Of a stretch of 64,000 nt of DNA, positions 47,107 through 56,285 are shown one piece after another. Numbering within the stretch: the stretch's first letter is position 1; every line of letters begins with the position of its first letter. The position numbers were made by a program, and so were the translations under genes. Source of the stretch: Bythopirellula polymerisocia (GTDB lineage: Bacteria > Planctomycetota > Planctomycetia > Pirellulales > Lacipirellulaceae); assembly GCF_007860015.1 (NCBI RefSeq), contig NZ_SJPS01000002.1:372898-436897 (forward strand). Direction: 5' to 3'. The notes under the pieces are model-generated. The model was not told where the DNA came from. It saw only the letters and a list, made by a program, of their open reading frames with translations, and did no database searches.

Positions 47107-47239
47107 GTTACGTTGCAGTAGGGCGCGTCCTCAGCTCGCTTGAACGAGTATCTCGTCAGACACGAAAGTTCCGAAAAACGGTCGTTATATCGGATTCTTG
47201 AGAAATGTAGGAGTTGTTGGGACTCGCCATGCCCTACGT

Positions 47240-47563
47240 GCCCTAAGCAACATTACGGCACCACCGTAGCGACCATCTCCGCAGCAACAGTCCTACAGCA
47301 GCCGGCGCTCTTAATAGTAGCGAACTTGGCTCAGAGACGCTTGCACATAACGCGGCCGGTGAGAGCGTTACGTCGCCGTGACGCCTCACCGGCCGGTCAC
47401 TTGATCTGCTACGACCGAGTCTTACTTTACTTTGAAACTCGTCTCCTCCTGAAGACGACACCCACAGCAGCCAACGCTCCTAACATCAGCAAACTGGGCT
47501 CAGGGACACTTGCGGACGACCCGGCCGGTGAGAAGTGGTTGGCGCTACTGCCTCACCGGCCGG
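47240..47563 (-). repeat. 168-bp tandem duplication of a PEP-CTERM gene end with hairpin
   Basis: Behind the FGE PEP-CTERM gene, its last codons (tag and RRRR tail) and 3' hairpin recur twice more in decayed form: at about 47425-47515 (minus strand reads LLMLGALAAVGVVFRRRR) and 47255-47345 (SSLLLRAPAAVGLLLRRW). Each is separated by the hairpin CCGGCCGGTGAG...CTCACCGGCCGG, 47521-47563 and 47353-47395, offset 168 bases. Confidence 0.72.
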
Positions 47564-47593
47564 TCTCTTGGTCTGCTACAACCGAGTTTCCTT

Positions 47594-48562
47594 TTACTTT
47601 GAAAATTGTCTCCTTCTGAAGACGAAACCCACAGCAGCCAACACTCCCAACAGCAGCGAACTTGGCTCGGGAATGGCGATACGTGCGACGCGAAACCCAC
47701 CATTGCTTGTCTCGGTGGTCGGTAAGTTGTTATTCCGATCGAGCGACTTCAGGCTGCTAGAAACATTGACATAGTCGCCGCCACGAAGGCCGCGAGCAGA
47801 CAAAGCTGAGTCATTCACTAGGTCCAAATCGGTCTCTTCCCATTCATGAACATTGCCGCCCTGTCCGGCAGTACCGTAGGGGCTCAACACGCCTACATCG
47901 GTGATGTCGTTCGGCTGCGGATTGGAACCGCCATCAAAGAAGACAGCGTCAAACGCCGAATCGCCCGGAAAATCAATCCCGTCTGGAACGCTATCGCTTC
48001 CAGTGGGATAGTCGTAGTAAACTCCAACACTTGAGTCGTAGTAGGCCGCCTTGTACCACTCGTCAACGTTGGGCAGAAAATACCGCGCCAAACTGTTGCG
48101 ATAGAGATTGTTGGCATCGTAGCCGGCGTCGCCCGGCTGCCATAGTTGGAAGCCGCCTGCACCAAATTGGTAGGCAGGCATATTCCCCGTGCTCGTGTTG
48201 AGCCAGTTGACGAATTGGGCAGCCTCAAACCAAGTCACTCCGGTCGCGGGCTTGTCCGGTGCGCGAGTGGTTTTAGTGATACCCAGTCCTCCTAGGGCGT
48301 TGGCCCTGTCAATCATGTTCTCAGAGACTTCAAACTTGCCGATGCGATATTCATAAGGAACCGAACCAACTGGGGCTGGGCTACCCGTTGTGTCCGCAGT
48401 GTTGCCCGGATTTCCGATCGTGACAAACTCGATGTCGAACGTGTTCAGCCCGCTGCCGAACGTGTCGGCTGTGACTATCCCAATTAATACTGGCGCGGCA
48501 CAAACCATTAGCGCGGCCACGGAAATCGCCAGCATCGCTCTGGAGAGTATGTAAGGTTTCAT
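47594..48562 (-). CDS. FGE/SUMF1-domain PEP-CTERM protein (internal start)
   Basis: 322 residues from an ATG at 48562 preceded by AAAGGAA and opening a signal peptide (ISVAALMVCAAPVLIG). The body is a formylglycine-generating-enzyme-like (SUMF1) fold: YRIGKFEVSENM, TGVTWFEAAQFVNWLN, FLPNVDEWYKAAYYD, GQGGNVHEWEETD, ARGLRGGDY and NGGFRVARI. It ends with a PEP-CTERM tag (IPEPSSLLLGVLAAVG) and FRRRQFSK. Many planctomycete SUMF1-like exported proteins are not known sulfatase activators; no sulfatase gene is nearby. Its 5' leader is a close copy of the leader of the HAF gene (48563-48655 against 49997-50090), so the pair arose by tandem duplication of a cassette. Confidence 0.8.
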   Translation of the reverse strand: MKPYILSRAMLAISVAALMVCAAPVLIGIVTADTFGSGLNTFDIEFVTIGNPGNTADTTGSPAPVGSVPYEYRIGKFEVSENMIDRANALGGLGITKTTRAPDKPATGVTWFEAAQFVNWLNTSTGNMPAYQFGAGGFQLWQPGDAGYDANNLYRNSLARYFLPNVDEWYKAAYYDSSVGVYYDYPTGSDSVPDGIDFPGDSAFDAVFFDGGSNPQPNDITDVGVLSPYGTAGQGGNVHEWEETDLDLVNDSALSARGLRGGDYVNVSSSLKSLDRNNNLPTTETSNGGFRVARIAIPEPSSLLLGVLAAVGFVFRRRQFSK

Positions 48563-49996
48563 GTTCGTTTTCCTTTCGTAGTCAGTGGTCCGCGGTGCAG
48601 TAAGAAGCAATCGCCACGGGCGCGCGGACCGTGTGCTCGGGCATGCGGCCCGGTTCAATACAATTCTGAAGTATCTGTTGCTGCCCACACACGTTCGCCC
48701 GCGCCGCGAATTCGTGGTGCAATACAGAATTCCAGCGAAGGCGACTATCAACAATGTGGCCGTCGATGGTTCGGGAACGGAGGCGGCGGACAGGGCCGCC
48801 GGTATGGGCCGCAGCAAGAAACCTCGTGCTTCGCTGATTGGCCGAGGAATTCCCATGAACCCGACGATGTCACCGTCATCATTGATTCCGTTCGCGTGTC
48901 CCAAGGTTGCGTTTCCCGCGTCGACCAGCGTGTTCAGGTTCGACATCGTCCCGTCGGAGTAGATAAAGGCCTGTTGGCCTTGTCGTTTCGTGTCGGACCA
49001 ACCAACGATCTGGCCAAGTTTGTTCACGTCGAGCGCGTCGCTGGTTCTACCTCCCAGAGTTCCTAACACGGTCGTGGGATCAGCGGAATCAAACGGTCTC
49101 CACGCAAAGCCTCGATCTGGGGCGTTGTAATCTCCAGTTTCGTCGGCGCGCGCAGTCCCCACAACTGTGAGCCGCTCGTCACCGATAGGGTAGTCGTTGA
49201 TTGCATTGATATTTGAACCTAGGTAACGCAGGGAATTGTTCAGTTGCTGTATCGCGAGTTCAGATTCTTCAAACCAAGCGATTGCCGCGTATCCTTCGTA
49301 GCTGCCGGCCATCACACCAGAGTTGTTGATGTCGGTTGGATAGAAGTTGCCGAGACTGACTGGGTCGTCGATGGTCCCGTCGTGACGCACCTGCCAGACG
49401 CTGCCCACTATTTCCCGATGATTCAGATCATGCACGATGTCGTACGTCCCGACCATCACACCGTCGTCGTTGATCGCGGAGGGATTTGTGTTTCGACCCG
49501 TTGGCGAGGGAACTTCTTGGTAAGAAATGCCTGGCACGTCCACGTATCCGGGAGACACCCAATTGCCTTGGTCGTCCTGTTCTAAAGCCCGGCTCGTCCC
49601 TCCAACGCGGACTCCAAAGCTGTTGATGCCGGTCGGGGTTACTTCCCACGCAAACGACGGTGTTCCAAGATTGACTGGGTCGGTGCTGGGAAAACTCCCA
49701 TTGTTGTCGACATGCCACAGTGCCGGGTGAGGATCGGATGGGGCATTCGGGTAGCGCTGATACGATCTTCCGTAGATGAGGATGTCACCGGTTAAGTTTC
49801 GATTGGTAACGAAATCTGCATAACTCTGGAGCCCTAAGCCGCCGTTGTCAAATCCCAACAGATCAACCAATTCGTACGACGACGGCGTTCCTCCGCCCGG
49901 ATTGCCTGGTTTTTTTGCCTGAGTCGGTGCGACGCAAAGCAGTGACGCAGCGGTGGCGGCCATCATGATCAGCGCGGCGTTTCTGGAGAGTAACAT
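47594..49996 (-). CDS. HAF-repeat PEP-CTERM protein whose frame runs on into the next gene
   Basis: The ATG at 49996 has AAGGAGA six bases before it and opens a signal peptide (AALIMMAATAASLLCVAPTQA). The first ~430 residues hold HAF-type extracellular repeats (GINDDGDIVGFMG, DVNKLGQIVGWSDTKRQG, AFIYSDGTMSNLNTLVD). A PEP-CTERM tag (ASVPEPSTATLLIVAF) comes at about residue 425 but no stop follows the usual Arg cluster (NSRRGRT). The frame instead reads through the next gene's leader and joins the FGE protein, giving 800 residues in one frame. Either a stop codon was lost and a two-tag fusion is made, or the second protein is translated separately from its own ATG (48562). I favour two products because the second has its own leader and signal peptide. 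Confidence 0.75.
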   Translation of the reverse strand: MLLSRNAALIMMAATAASLLCVAPTQAKKPGNPGGGTPSSYELVDLLGFDNGGLGLQSYADFVTNRNLTGDILIYGRSYQRYPNAPSDPHPALWHVDNNGSFPSTDPVNLGTPSFAWEVTPTGINSFGVRVGGTSRALEQDDQGNWVSPGYVDVPGISYQEVPSPTGRNTNPSAINDDGVMVGTYDIVHDLNHREIVGSVWQVRHDGTIDDPVSLGNFYPTDINNSGVMAGSYEGYAAIAWFEESELAIQQLNNSLRYLGSNINAINDYPIGDERLTVVGTARADETGDYNAPDRGFAWRPFDSADPTTVLGTLGGRTSDALDVNKLGQIVGWSDTKRQGQQAFIYSDGTMSNLNTLVDAGNATLGHANGINDDGDIVGFMGIPRPISEARGFLLRPIPAALSAASVPEPSTATLLIVAFAGILYCTTNSRRGRTCVGSNRYFRIVLNRAACPSTRSARPWRLLLTAPRTTDYERKTNMKPYILSRAMLAISVAALMVCAAPVLIGIVTADTFGSGLNTFDIEFVTIGNPGNTADTTGSPAPVGSVPYEYRIGKFEVSENMIDRANALGGLGITKTTRAPDKPATGVTWFEAAQFVNWLNTSTGNMPAYQFGAGGFQLWQPGDAGYDANNLYRNSLARYFLPNVDEWYKAAYYDSSVGVYYDYPTGSDSVPDGIDFPGDSAFDAVFFDGGSNPQPNDITDVGVLSPYGTAGQGGNVHEWEETDLDLVNDSALSARGLRGGDYVNVSSSLKSLDRNNNLPTTETSNGGFRVARIAIPEPSSLLLGVLAAVGFVFRRRQFSK
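48563..48655 (-). repeat. Duplicated 5' leader of the FGE gene
   Basis: Matches the leader of the HAF gene at 49997-50090: both contain GCATGCCCGAGC, ACGGTCCGCGC and a TACTGC/ACCGCGGACC-type segment before the ribosome site. Both sit upstream of a PEP-CTERM gene. Confidence 0.65.
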
Positions 49997-50085
49997 GGTA
50001 GTTCTCCTTTCACGGTAAGCGGTCCGCAGTACAATAAAACAGCCATCGCCCCGGGTGCGCGGACCGTGCGCTCGGGCATGCGGCA

Positions 50086-50128
50086 CCGGCCGGTGAGTGG
50101 TGGTTCGCGCTACTGGCTCACCGGCCGG
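50086..50128 (-). terminator. Hairpin behind the kinase gene, same module as in the tandem duplication
   Basis: CCGGCCGGTGAG pairs with CTCACCGGCCGG (12 bp exact). It lies about 50 bases past the kinase stop and is preceded by TTGTAGCAGA, as are the hairpins at 47521 and 47353. On the plus strand TTTTT follows at 50130. Probably a recurring terminator module. Confidence 0.6.
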
Positions 50129-50179
50129 GTTTTTCGAATCTGCTACAAGCAGTTTCGCTCTAATACTTTCTAGGTCGAT

Positions 50180-53100
50180 TCACTTCTCTGTTGGACTCTC
50201 TTCCTGTTCGCTTGCCTCGGTCTCGTCGTGTTCGAATAGGGCTTCCGCCTCGCGCCGGAGTGTGTCGAGCACCACCGTATATTGCCACGACGGATTCATG
50301 TGCTGCAGGTCTGTCGCGTGACGGTTTGCTGCGGCAAGGGACGTGGAGGCCTGCCGCTCGTCGTGCAGTTCGTGCAACGTCATCGCAAAAAGATATTCGC
50401 TGCACGCCAGCTCATAGCGGTCGAGTAGATCGCCGCCCTGATTCCGCTCGACCAGTTCTCTGAGTAACCGCGCGGCCTCGTCGAACAGCCGGTCGCGGTA
50501 GAGGCTGGCGGCCAAGGTCAGCGTAAAGTCGTCTGCTATCTCCTCTTCTGGACCGGACTCCCGCTTCTTCGCCATGCGTACGATCTCAGGCGGGGCGATC
50601 GGAGGATTGTCTGACAGTGCGCAGAGCCAGGCAGCGGAATTTTGGTTGGACGGTACCTCGCTGGTACCAAACTCCTTGGTCATCGACGAGCACTGCTCGC
50701 GGAAGGCTTCCATCTCGCCGGCTCCCAGCAACGCATAGGCGCGGCGGATACCGGCGAAGATCGCATATTTCAGGTCCGCTCCGATTGCTTTCGCATACTC
50801 TTCCGCGGCCCGGTCAAACTGGCCCAGTCCACCGAATGCATCTCCTCGAAAACGCCAAAACCCCAGCTCATCGGGCGCCAAATCGAGGAATCTCCGTAAG
50901 GCCGTTTGGTTGTACGGTCCAAACTGGCTCTTCGACAGTTGATAGTAGTCGATGGCCAGGTCATTGCTGCGCTTTCCACCGCTGGAGTAATCGTAGCCTT
51001 GTGCAGCGTCCCAGATATGAATATCGCCCTTCTGCGTGGCTCCGGCGAGCCGTTTCCCGTCGGGACTCCAGGCGAGGTGCGTTGCGTAATCGTCAGGAAT
51101 GTCCAAGGTGAGTACGTCCTTGCCGTCGACGGCTGAGCAGATCTTGACCGATCCGTCGTTTGCTCCGCATGCGAACCGCAGATCGCCGCGGCACCAAGCG
51201 ATCGAAGTCACGGGACTCGAAAATGTCTCGTTGCTCGTTACCACGCGTTGCGTAGTGACATCAAGTACTTCAACAAATCCCAAGTCCGACCCGATCGCAA
51301 TCCTACTTGAGTCGTCGGCCCAGGCCAGAGACAAGATGCCGCCACCCATAACGTTGACACCGGCGGGACGATGTTTGAGCACTCGTTGACCATCGACTAC
51401 CCGAACGACGTGAAGCTGATGTACGTGACCCACCCTTTCGCTGTCGCCTAGGTCTCCCGATGATGTAACGGCGACATAACGGCCGTCGGGCGACCATTTA
51501 ATTTGCCGTATCCCGCTTTGCCACCATCGCGGTTTCCAACTAGAGACAAAACTAGCGCGGGCAATATCCCAAAAACTAAGGACGAACTTGTCCGTAAACT
51601 TGGTTCCAATTGCCAGTCGATTACCGTCGGACGAGAACGCTAACGACCGCAATCCGTGCGACGGTTCGAGTTGAATCGTTGCACGCTGGTTGCCCGTTTG
51701 TACCTCAATGACCCGAATTTCCTGGTTGCCGTCAGTCTGTGGCCCCACCGCCGCAAGTCGCCGGTCCGGACTGAATGTTCTTAGTCCGTCCACGACGCCA
51801 GTCTCTTCTGTCTGGAGAGGGTTATCAGCCAAAGCCCAATAGCAAAACGCCCCCTTCGCGTCATCCGTGGTCACCAACGTCTTGTTGTCTGGCAGCCAGG
51901 AGAGGGAATTGATGGCTGACTGGGTTGAGATGACTAGCGGTTGACGGGGCGCGTCCAAATTCCAGATCTTGATGTCACCGTTTTCAGCGATCGAGACGAC
52001 ACGATGGTCGTCTGGACTCCAAGAGACCGACCGGACCTTGCTGCGACCGTAAAAATCCGCTGTCGATTGCTGCAGTCCCACATCCCAGATCGTGACCGTG
52101 GTGCCATGACCAACCGCAAGTTGGGTGCCCGTGGAAATCCAGTCCACCTCGGAGACACTATCAAGAAAGTCGTGCTCGGACTCGACTTGCCAGTCGACAG
52201 CGGAGTACAAATACACGTGAGTTCCGGAGTTAACCGCCAGGACGCTTGAATCCGGATGCCAGGCCAGTGAACTGGCCTCCTTGGCAGAATGAATTGCATT
52301 GAGCAACTCTCCGCTAGCAGCGCCCCATACACGCAAAAAGGTGTCCTTTTGCCCGCTGATGGCAGCAATTTGCGTTCCGTCGGGGCTCCAGGCAACGTCT
52401 GGTTCGCTATCGTCGTTCGTCGAGAGCCTCCTGGTTTCCAAACCGGTCTGGACGTTCCAAATTCGTACGCCGTCCCTGCCGCCTGTGCACACGAATTGGC
52501 TGTCAGGACTCCAAGCTACGCCGATGACGGTGGCTTTCGTCCACTCATGATCACCTGGGCTAGGCTTTTCGTGACGCAGCGGTCGAACCGTATCGGCCAT
52601 CCGATCCCAAATGTATAGGGTTCGGTCATCGGGATATGTCGCCCAAGCAAATTGTCGACTGTCGGGGCTCCAGGCAACTTTCACTTGGGCAATTCGGGAG
52701 GGTTCGACAACGCGGACGCACTTGCCGGTGTCCGCTTCCCATATCTGGCCCGCGACGGCGATAAGCTCGCCATCCGGGCTCCAGGCGATGTGGGGCCAAT
52801 GGTCGGAATGAAATAGGGAGCGCTCTTCCGGCCGGCAGAGGGACCAGAGGTAGTACCATTCCCAGTCTCGCAGGTCGGACTCGTCGCCCAGCGGCAGATG
52901 GCCCAGCAGGTTCCGTTGCAGACTGCTGATATTGTTGGCCTTTAGATCCGCCTGAGCGGCCACTATCTCGGCGTAGTACTGTTCTTGGCGTGCGACGCGG
53001 CGTTGCTCGTCGGCGCGGTCGGCTTCGGTGAGAGCCTTCTTGGACTGCTGGTTGGCACGTTGGGCCTCCGAATTAGCCCGATCCGCTGCTTCCTCAGCCG

Positions 53101-54421
53101 TCGCCTCAGCAATCACTGCTCGGTCGCGTTGTTGGGTTGTTCGAATTGCCTGCCATGTGGCCAAGCCGGTACCGATGAGTAGTGCGGCCGCGATGGCAGC
53201 GGTCGTTGCCATCACCGCATTGTTCCGCCGCGCGAACTTGCGAAACCGGTAAGCCGACGACGGCGGACAGGCCTCGACCGCTTCGTCGTTGAGATAATGC
53301 TGCACGTCCTCGGCAAACTTGCTAGCTGTGTCGTACCGCCGTGCGCGATCCTTTTCCAGCGCCTTCATCACAATCCAGTCCAACTCGCCGTGGACCAGGG
53401 CGCTAAGCTGTTTGGGCTCAAGGTGCCGGTTGGCGGCGATCGAGGGGAGCGACTCGCTGGTGCTCAGCCGCAGGCTTGGCCTGGGCGGTTCTTCTTCGCG
53501 AATGATTCTGAGTAGCTCGTCGAAGGCGGCGCTGCGAAGTCGCTTACCGTCGAAGGGCGTTTCTCCCGTCAAGAGTTCGTACAGCAAGACGCCTAGCGAA
53601 TAGACATCGGTACGCGTATCAATATCGAGTTGGTTGAGCCGCGCCTGCTCGGGGCTCATGTACTCGATGGTGCCAACAACTTGGCCGAACTCGGTAAATA
53701 CGGTTTTCTCGGTCAACCGCTGTTCGATGGCTTTGGCCACCCCGAAATCAATGATCTTCGGAACGGGCCGGTCGTCGTAGTGGGCCACCATCACGTTAGA
53801 CGGCTTGATGTCGCGGTGGATGATTCCTTTTTGGTGCGCATGCTGCACTGCCTGGCAGACTGGCAAGAACAACTCCAGCCTCTCACGGGGCGAGAGTTGG
53901 TGCTGGTCGCAGTATTCAGTAATTGCAATCCCTTTGACCAACTCCATCACAAAGTAGGGCCGGCCGGTGTCTGTGCTGCCGGCATCAAACACCTTGGCGA
54001 TGTTTGGGTGGTCCATCATGGCCAGTGCTTGGCGCTCGGCCTCAAACCGGGCGATCACCTGCCGCGTATCCATCCCCGGCTTGATGACCTTCATCGCGAC
54101 GCGACGCTCGATCGGCTCGGACTGCTCGGCCATAAACACGACGCCCATGCCCCCTTCGCCGATCTCCTGCAGCAGCTTGTAGGGGCCGATGGTCGTGCCG
54201 GGCTGCTCGGTCATCGGGTGGTCGATGGTGGGATTGGACATCGCCGGCTTATCGAAAAGACTGTTTCCATGGACATGTGCATGAAGAAGTTGGCTTACCT
54301 TACGGTAAAGATCCTCATCATCTCCCGCCGCCTTCCGTACAAACCCATCCCACTCTTCAGGAGAGTGCTCTTCTAAAGCCTCCTGAAATACGGACATCAA
54401 TCTGTCGAATTCAACAGCCAT
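50180..54421 (-). CDS. Ser/Thr protein kinase with WD40 repeats
   Basis: 1413 residues. Kinase domain about 78-380: [14 protein letters not shown] (Gly loop), RRVAMKVIK (ATP Lys), HRDIKPSN (catalytic loop), KIIDFGVAK and [12 protein letters not shown] membrane helix ([20 protein letters not shown], about 405-425) and a coiled stretch rich in Ala/Gln/Arg follow (about 430-480). Then at least ten WD40-type blades (about 530-1120: [52 protein letters not shown]). The last ~270 residues are TPR-like helices. The kinase faces the cytoplasm and the WD40/TPR part is on the other side of the membrane or, if the helix only anchors, alongside. Starts 93 bases after the ECF sigma gene; this kinase-sigma pairing is typical of planctomycetes. 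Confidence 0.9.
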   Translation of the reverse strand: MAVEFDRLMSVFQEALEEHSPEEWDGFVRKAAGDDEDLYRKVSQLLHAHVHGNSLFDKPAMSNPTIDHPMTEQPGTTIGPYKLLQEIGEGGMGVVFMAEQSEPIERRVAMKVIKPGMDTRQVIARFEAERQALAMMDHPNIAKVFDAGSTDTGRPYFVMELVKGIAITEYCDQHQLSPRERLELFLPVCQAVQHAHQKGIIHRDIKPSNVMVAHYDDRPVPKIIDFGVAKAIEQRLTEKTVFTEFGQVVGTIEYMSPEQARLNQLDIDTRTDVYSLGVLLYELLTGETPFDGKRLRSAAFDELLRIIREEEPPRPSLRLSTSESLPSIAANRHLEPKQLSALVHGELDWIVMKALEKDRARRYDTASKFAEDVQHYLNDEAVEACPPSSAYRFRKFARRNNAVMATTAAIAAALLIGTGLATWQAIRTTQQRDRAVIAEATAEEAADRANSEAQRANQQSKKALTEADRADEQRRVARQEQYYAEIVAAQADLKANNISSLQRNLLGHLPLGDESDLRDWEWYYLWSLCRPEERSLFHSDHWPHIAWSPDGELIAVAGQIWEADTGKCVRVVEPSRIAQVKVAWSPDSRQFAWATYPDDRTLYIWDRMADTVRPLRHEKPSPGDHEWTKATVIGVAWSPDSQFVCTGGRDGVRIWNVQTGLETRRLSTNDDSEPDVAWSPDGTQIAAISGQKDTFLRVWGAASGELLNAIHSAKEASSLAWHPDSSVLAVNSGTHVYLYSAVDWQVESEHDFLDSVSEVDWISTGTQLAVGHGTTVTIWDVGLQQSTADFYGRSKVRSVSWSPDDHRVVSIAENGDIKIWNLDAPRQPLVISTQSAINSLSWLPDNKTLVTTDDAKGAFCYWALADNPLQTEETGVVDGLRTFSPDRRLAAVGPQTDGNQEIRVIEVQTGNQRATIQLEPSHGLRSLAFSSDGNRLAIGTKFTDKFVLSFWDIARASFVSSWKPRWWQSGIRQIKWSPDGRYVAVTSSGDLGDSERVGHVHQLHVVRVVDGQRVLKHRPAGVNVMGGGILSLAWADDSSRIAIGSDLGFVEVLDVTTQRVVTSNETFSSPVTSIAWCRGDLRFACGANDGSVKICSAVDGKDVLTLDIPDDYATHLAWSPDGKRLAGATQKGDIHIWDAAQGYDYSSGGKRSNDLAIDYYQLSKSQFGPYNQTALRRFLDLAPDELGFWRFRGDAFGGLGQFDRAAEEYAKAIGADLKYAIFAGIRRAYALLGAGEMEAFREQCSSMTKEFGTSEVPSNQNSAAWLCALSDNPPIAPPEIVRMAKKRESGPEEEIADDFTLTLAASLYRDRLFDEAARLLRELVERNQGGDLLDRYELACSEYLFAMTLHELHDERQASTSLAAANRHATDLQHMNPSWQYTVVLDTLRREAEALFEHDETEASEQEESPTEK

Positions 54422-54514
54422 TGCACGACCTTTTTGATTTGCCTCTGTATATCTATGCGAAGTAGAAGGCGTATTTGTCTCACGCCCCGAATAAGAAATT
54501 CCACGAACAGGCCG

Positions 54515-55075
54515 CTACTCTTTAACGCCTAACTCGTGGAGCAACCAGGCACGAGCGAAAGTCCAATGTCGATAAGCGGTTGCGCGCGACACACCGGCCA
54601 TTTCCGCCGCCTCTTCCACGGAGTACTCCATGAAGAATCGCAACTTGAATACCGTGGCAACCTCGGCGGAATTGAGCTCCAATTGGGCGAGGGCGTCGTC
54701 GACTTCCACAATCTGTTCGGGAGTAATTGCATTGACCGGACTAGCGTCGCTCAGGTCGATTCGATTCAAGCCGCCGCCGCGCTTGTCTTGGGCCTTCCGT
54801 CGTGCACTCTCGATCAAAATCCGGCGCATTGCCTCGGCCGCCGCGGAGAAAAAGTGCCGCCGACTATCCCAGTGTTGTGCTTTTTCGACGTCCACGAGTC
54901 GGATATAGGCGTCATGAACCAGTGCCGTCGCCTGCAGCGTCTGCCCCGGCTTTTCATGGGCCAGTTTGGCTGCCGCCAGTTTCCGCAATTCGCCGTAGAC
55001 CAGTGGCAAGAGCTGATCCGCGGCCGAAGGATCGCCCGATTCGATTTGCGACAGGATTTGCGTGACGTCCGTCAT
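54515..55075 (-). CDS. ECF-type sigma factor of the planctomycete kinase-linked type
   Basis: 186 residues from the ATG at 55075 (a longer frame starts at 55111). Region 2 reads ADQLLPLVYGELRKLAAAKL and TALVHDAYIRLVDV with FFSAAAEAMRRILIESARR; region 4 has EVATVFKLRFFMEYSVEEAA and the helix-turn-helix MAGVSRATAYRHWTFARAWL. These match the ECF group linked to large Ser/Thr kinases in planctomycetes (TIGR02999-like). It is followed by the kinase gene on the same strand. A broken copy of the same gene type lies 190 bases upstream. Confidence 0.9.
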   Translation of the reverse strand: MTDVTQILSQIESGDPSAADQLLPLVYGELRKLAAAKLAHEKPGQTLQATALVHDAYIRLVDVEKAQHWDSRRHFFSAAAEAMRRILIESARRKAQDKRGGGLNRIDLSDASPVNAITPEQIVEVDDALAQLELNSAEVATVFKLRFFMEYSVEEAAEMAGVSRATAYRHWTFARAWLLHELGVKE

Positions 55076-55264
55076 GCAGTTGACAATCTTCTTCTGGCAA
55101 AATGTGGCCAAGTCTTCGCGACGCCGTCAGCCACCATGCGGTGCTTTTACCGACACACTTCTTTTGTGCGTTTCCGCACACCCAGCGCAACCGCTCGCAC
55201 CAATTCTTCAGCAGCCGTTCGTCGTCAGACCTTTCCTGGTATCTACCGCGAATCGCGTGCCAGG

Positions 55265-55470
55265 TTAGGTGGGTGGGGAGTCCGTATCGACCAGCCTCCC
55301 GTAGTCTTCATGCACCAGAGCGGTTGAGGAGAGCGTGTGGTCGACACGCTCCTGCTTCATCTTTGCAGCCGTCAGACGGCGCAGTTCAGCGTAGACCTCC
55401 GGAAAGAGGTCGGTACTTGCTTCGGTGCGACCCTATTGCTTTATTGAAGAATGTGCGTGACGTCTCTCAT
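55265..55470 (-). pseudogene. Truncated, frameshifted ECF sigma factor gene
   Basis: MRDVTHILQ from ATG 55470, then a stop; one frame over EASTDLFPEVYAELRRLTAA, KMKQERVDHTLSS and TALVHEDYGRLVDTDS follow, ending at a TAA at 55265. This parallels MTDVTQILSQ...LVYGELRKLAAAKL...TALVHDAYIRLVDV of the intact neighbour. Region 4 is absent. Confidence 0.78.
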
Positions 55471-55756
55471 GAGCGCCAATATAGCTGGCGACTTTGAAGC
55501 GCGCTACTTCGCAAGACTGACATGAGTTGGTAGAGGAAAAGGACTCTGGTTAGCAGATTGGCATACGGCCCCCCGGCAGTATCGGGAAATGCCTGCTCGA
55601 ATGACGACGCTCACCGCGAGATGTAGCTGCTTGAGTGGTCGCTATGCGCCGATTAAGATCGCACCGCGCTGCATGCGGCGTTCACGACCTCAGACAGAAA
55701 AAGACGTTTTGATGGTTGCGGCGGTATCTCGACCGACTGAAATTTGAAAAAAGTCA

Positions 55757-55936
55757 AACTCACTGAAGTTGGACCACTCGCTGCAGCTTGGAGAGTCGGC
55801 GTAAGCGCAGAGGTCTCCTTTCCACGAGGACACCTCTGTCAGTTCGCTTAGAGCCCTAGCTGCACAGGCTGATGCATCCTCTTGCAGTTGACCGTTCGCC
55901 GAAGTGAAAGAAGTGAATACTACCTCTGTCATTTAG
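55757..55936 (+). repeat. Dispersed 45-bp-period degenerate repeat, copy 4
   Basis: AAACT (55757), TGGACCACTCG (55771), hairpin GCAGAGGT...ACCTCTGT (55808-55840) and GATGCATCC (55871) keep the same spacing as copy 3 (14, 37 and 63 against 64 bases). A further ACCTCTGTC unit ends near 55932. Confidence 0.68.
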
Positions 55937-56285
55937 CGTTTAATGTCACTGCGTCGTTTCAGTCTTGCAGGTGCGAAGATCTGCAATTTGCGCAGCAAGA
56001 TGCCCGTAGAAGCCCATGGTCCAAATTTCCATTTGGACCGAATCTGAGACAATTTAACGGCGGTTTGATAGGGATCCCCCTGAGACAGTGGTATAGGCTC
56101 GTAAGGTCGCTATGAAAGGGGCCCCCCCCCTCGTCCCGAATGATGCATTCTCGTTTGGGGCGATTACCGGTAGCTAGCGGAAAACTAATAGACTGCTCTA
56201 CAACAGGTACCGGGGCCGACATTGTACAGTCGTGTTTAGAGGCTCGGAAGGCTCCGTGAAGTGGCTGGCCTAAAGGGATCAGGCT

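Larger units (their letters stand above)
55112..56285. other. 1.2-kb gene-poor stretch
   Basis: It holds the broken sigma gene, repeat copy 4 (55757-55936) and otherwise no gene that I can support. The stretch 55475-55690 and 55940-56280 shows nothing recognisable. Confidence 0.5.
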
